Assembly: GCA_902775975.1 (NCBI GenBank)
Contig: CACYOC010000003.1
Location: forward strand, 62,001 to 126,000
DNA: 64,000 bases
Reading direction: 5' to 3'
Source of the DNA: an uncultured Bacteroidales bacterium
Lineage (GTDB): Bacteria; Bacteroidota; Bacteroidia; Bacteroidales; Bacteroidaceae
A program made the position numbers and the translations under genes. The notes beneath the pieces are model-generated. The model was not told the origin of the DNA and made no database searches. It was given only the letters and a program-made list of their open reading frames with translations. Shown here piece by piece: positions 63,308-64,000 of the stretch (the first letter of the stretch is position 1; each line of letters begins with the position of its first letter).

Positions 63308-64000
63308 ATGTTTTTTGAATTTGGAATAAAAGATATTATCGACATACTGCTGGTAGCGATAGGCCTGTTCTACACCTACCGGCTGATGAAAGAGTCGCGC
63401 TCGCTGACTGTTTTCATGGGTATCATGATGTTCGTCGTGGTATGGCTAATCGTCACACAGGTGCTCGAAATGAAACTGCTGGGAAGCATCCTCGACAAGG
63501 TGGTTAGCGTGGGAGTCATCGGACTGGTCATCCTCTTTCAGGATGATATCCGCAAATTCCTTTATAACCTGGGAGCACACCAGCGCATCAAGGCACTGCA
63601 GCGGCTGATAGTGATTGGCGAGCGGCGACAAAACAGTGAGCAGATCAAGCAAACCATCATGCCCATCGTTATGGCGTGCATGTCGATGAGCAAGAAGAAA
63701 ACAGGAGCACTCATCGTCATCCAGCGCGCTACACCCTTAGACGATATCGTAGCAACAGGAGAACTCATCGATGCAAAGATCAGTCAGCAACTGCTGGAGA
63801 ACATCTTCTTCAAGAACTCACCCCTGCACGACGGAGCGGTCATCGTCTCCGAACAGCGCATCCGTGCTGCAGGTTGTATCCTGCCGGTATCGCACAGCCT
63901 GCATATTCCAAAGGAACTGGGACTGCGTCACCGTGCTGCATTAGGCATCACCCATGAGAGCGACAGCGTGGCTATCGTCGTCAGCGAAGAGACGGGCAGC
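63308..64000 (+). CDS. cdaA: Diadenylate cyclase CdaA (partial, runs off the right edge)
   Basis: The first 231 codons of a c-di-AMP synthase. Three N-terminal membrane helices (about 10-75, IIDILLVAIGLFYTYRLM and two more) are followed by the DAC domain with the LHDGAVIV (DGA) and LRHRAALG (RHR) catalytic motifs. It makes c-di-AMP, which controls potassium, cell-wall and osmotic homeostasis. It follows folP by 31 bp. The C-terminal end is outside the window. The start is ATG at 63308. Confidence 0.94.
   Translation, partial: MFFEFGIKDIIDILLVAIGLFYTYRLMKESRSLTVFMGIMMFVVVWLIVTQVLEMKLLGSILDKVVSVGVIGLVILFQDDIRKFLYNLGAHQRIKALQRLIVIGERRQNSEQIKQTIMPIVMACMSMSKKKTGALIVIQRATPLDDIVATGELIDAKISQQLLENIFFKNSPLHDGAVIVSEQRIRAAGCILPVSHSLHIPKELGLRHRAALGITHESDSVAIVVSEETGS

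Overview
The window looks like part of a Bacteroidales chromosome, most likely Prevotella or a close relative. The signs are: promoters of the Bacteroidetes type (TTTG, about 20 bp, TAnnTTTG) ahead of many genes; a PorZ-like type IX secretion protein; the folP-cdaA gene pair; a three-subunit fumarate reductase/succinate dehydrogenase; several secreted proteins sharing a short C-terminal YN-GQ-V...G-x-VNG-KV motif; and many low-complexity repeats of the kind seen in these genomes. This assignment rests on gene content and motifs, not on a database search.

Region by region. 1-5.3 kb is an accessory island of small leftward modules: a GNAT protein with a small partner, a RelE/ParE-like pair, two PIN-toxin pairs, one MntA/HepT pair and one MntA with a broken HepT. 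Each module starts from a near-identical promoter carried on a dispersed repeat. 5.4-11.9 kb holds bcp, a HipB regulator with only a 36-codon HipA tail, a membrane AraC regulator, a secreted esterase, an ATPase flanked by 80-bp direct repeats, and a lipoprotein. 12-15.5 kb is the frdCAB operon. 15.7-30.8 kb is mostly housekeeping (YraN fusion, transporters, mnmG, apt, uvrC, dtd, MazG-like, deoC, polyprenyl synthase, polA, ychF, lgt). Two parS-like sites bracket apt.

30.8-47 kb holds mutS, two secreted proteins, leuS, a YitT-RdgB fusion, porZ, a GT-C-like membrane protein, and a leftward nadA-fucosyltransferase-acyltransferase operon. 47.05-47.44 kb is a gene-free stretch with about nine DnaA-box-like 9-mers and is a candidate replication origin. 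47.4-64 kb holds a CotH-family protein, a TrmH-type methyltransferase, a sugar isomerase, secreted proteins, a 53-codon peptide, xerD, ridA, ung, a DUF3109 protein, an AraC regulator, gyrB, rpsT, tRNA-Glu, recO, murF, folP and the start of cdaA.

Three themes stand out. First, the island is a set of toxin-antitoxin modules that share one mobile promoter repeat and show signs of decay (hepT and hipA remnants). Second, parS sites next to mnmG plus a DnaA-box cluster suggest an origin-proximal location. Third, simple repeats and REP-like palindromes lie in frame inside essential genes (lgt, leuS, murF twice, folP, recO, mutS, a DUF3109 gene), adding short low-complexity loops to the proteins. All positions and pairings were read by eye; homology calls rest on motif recognition.
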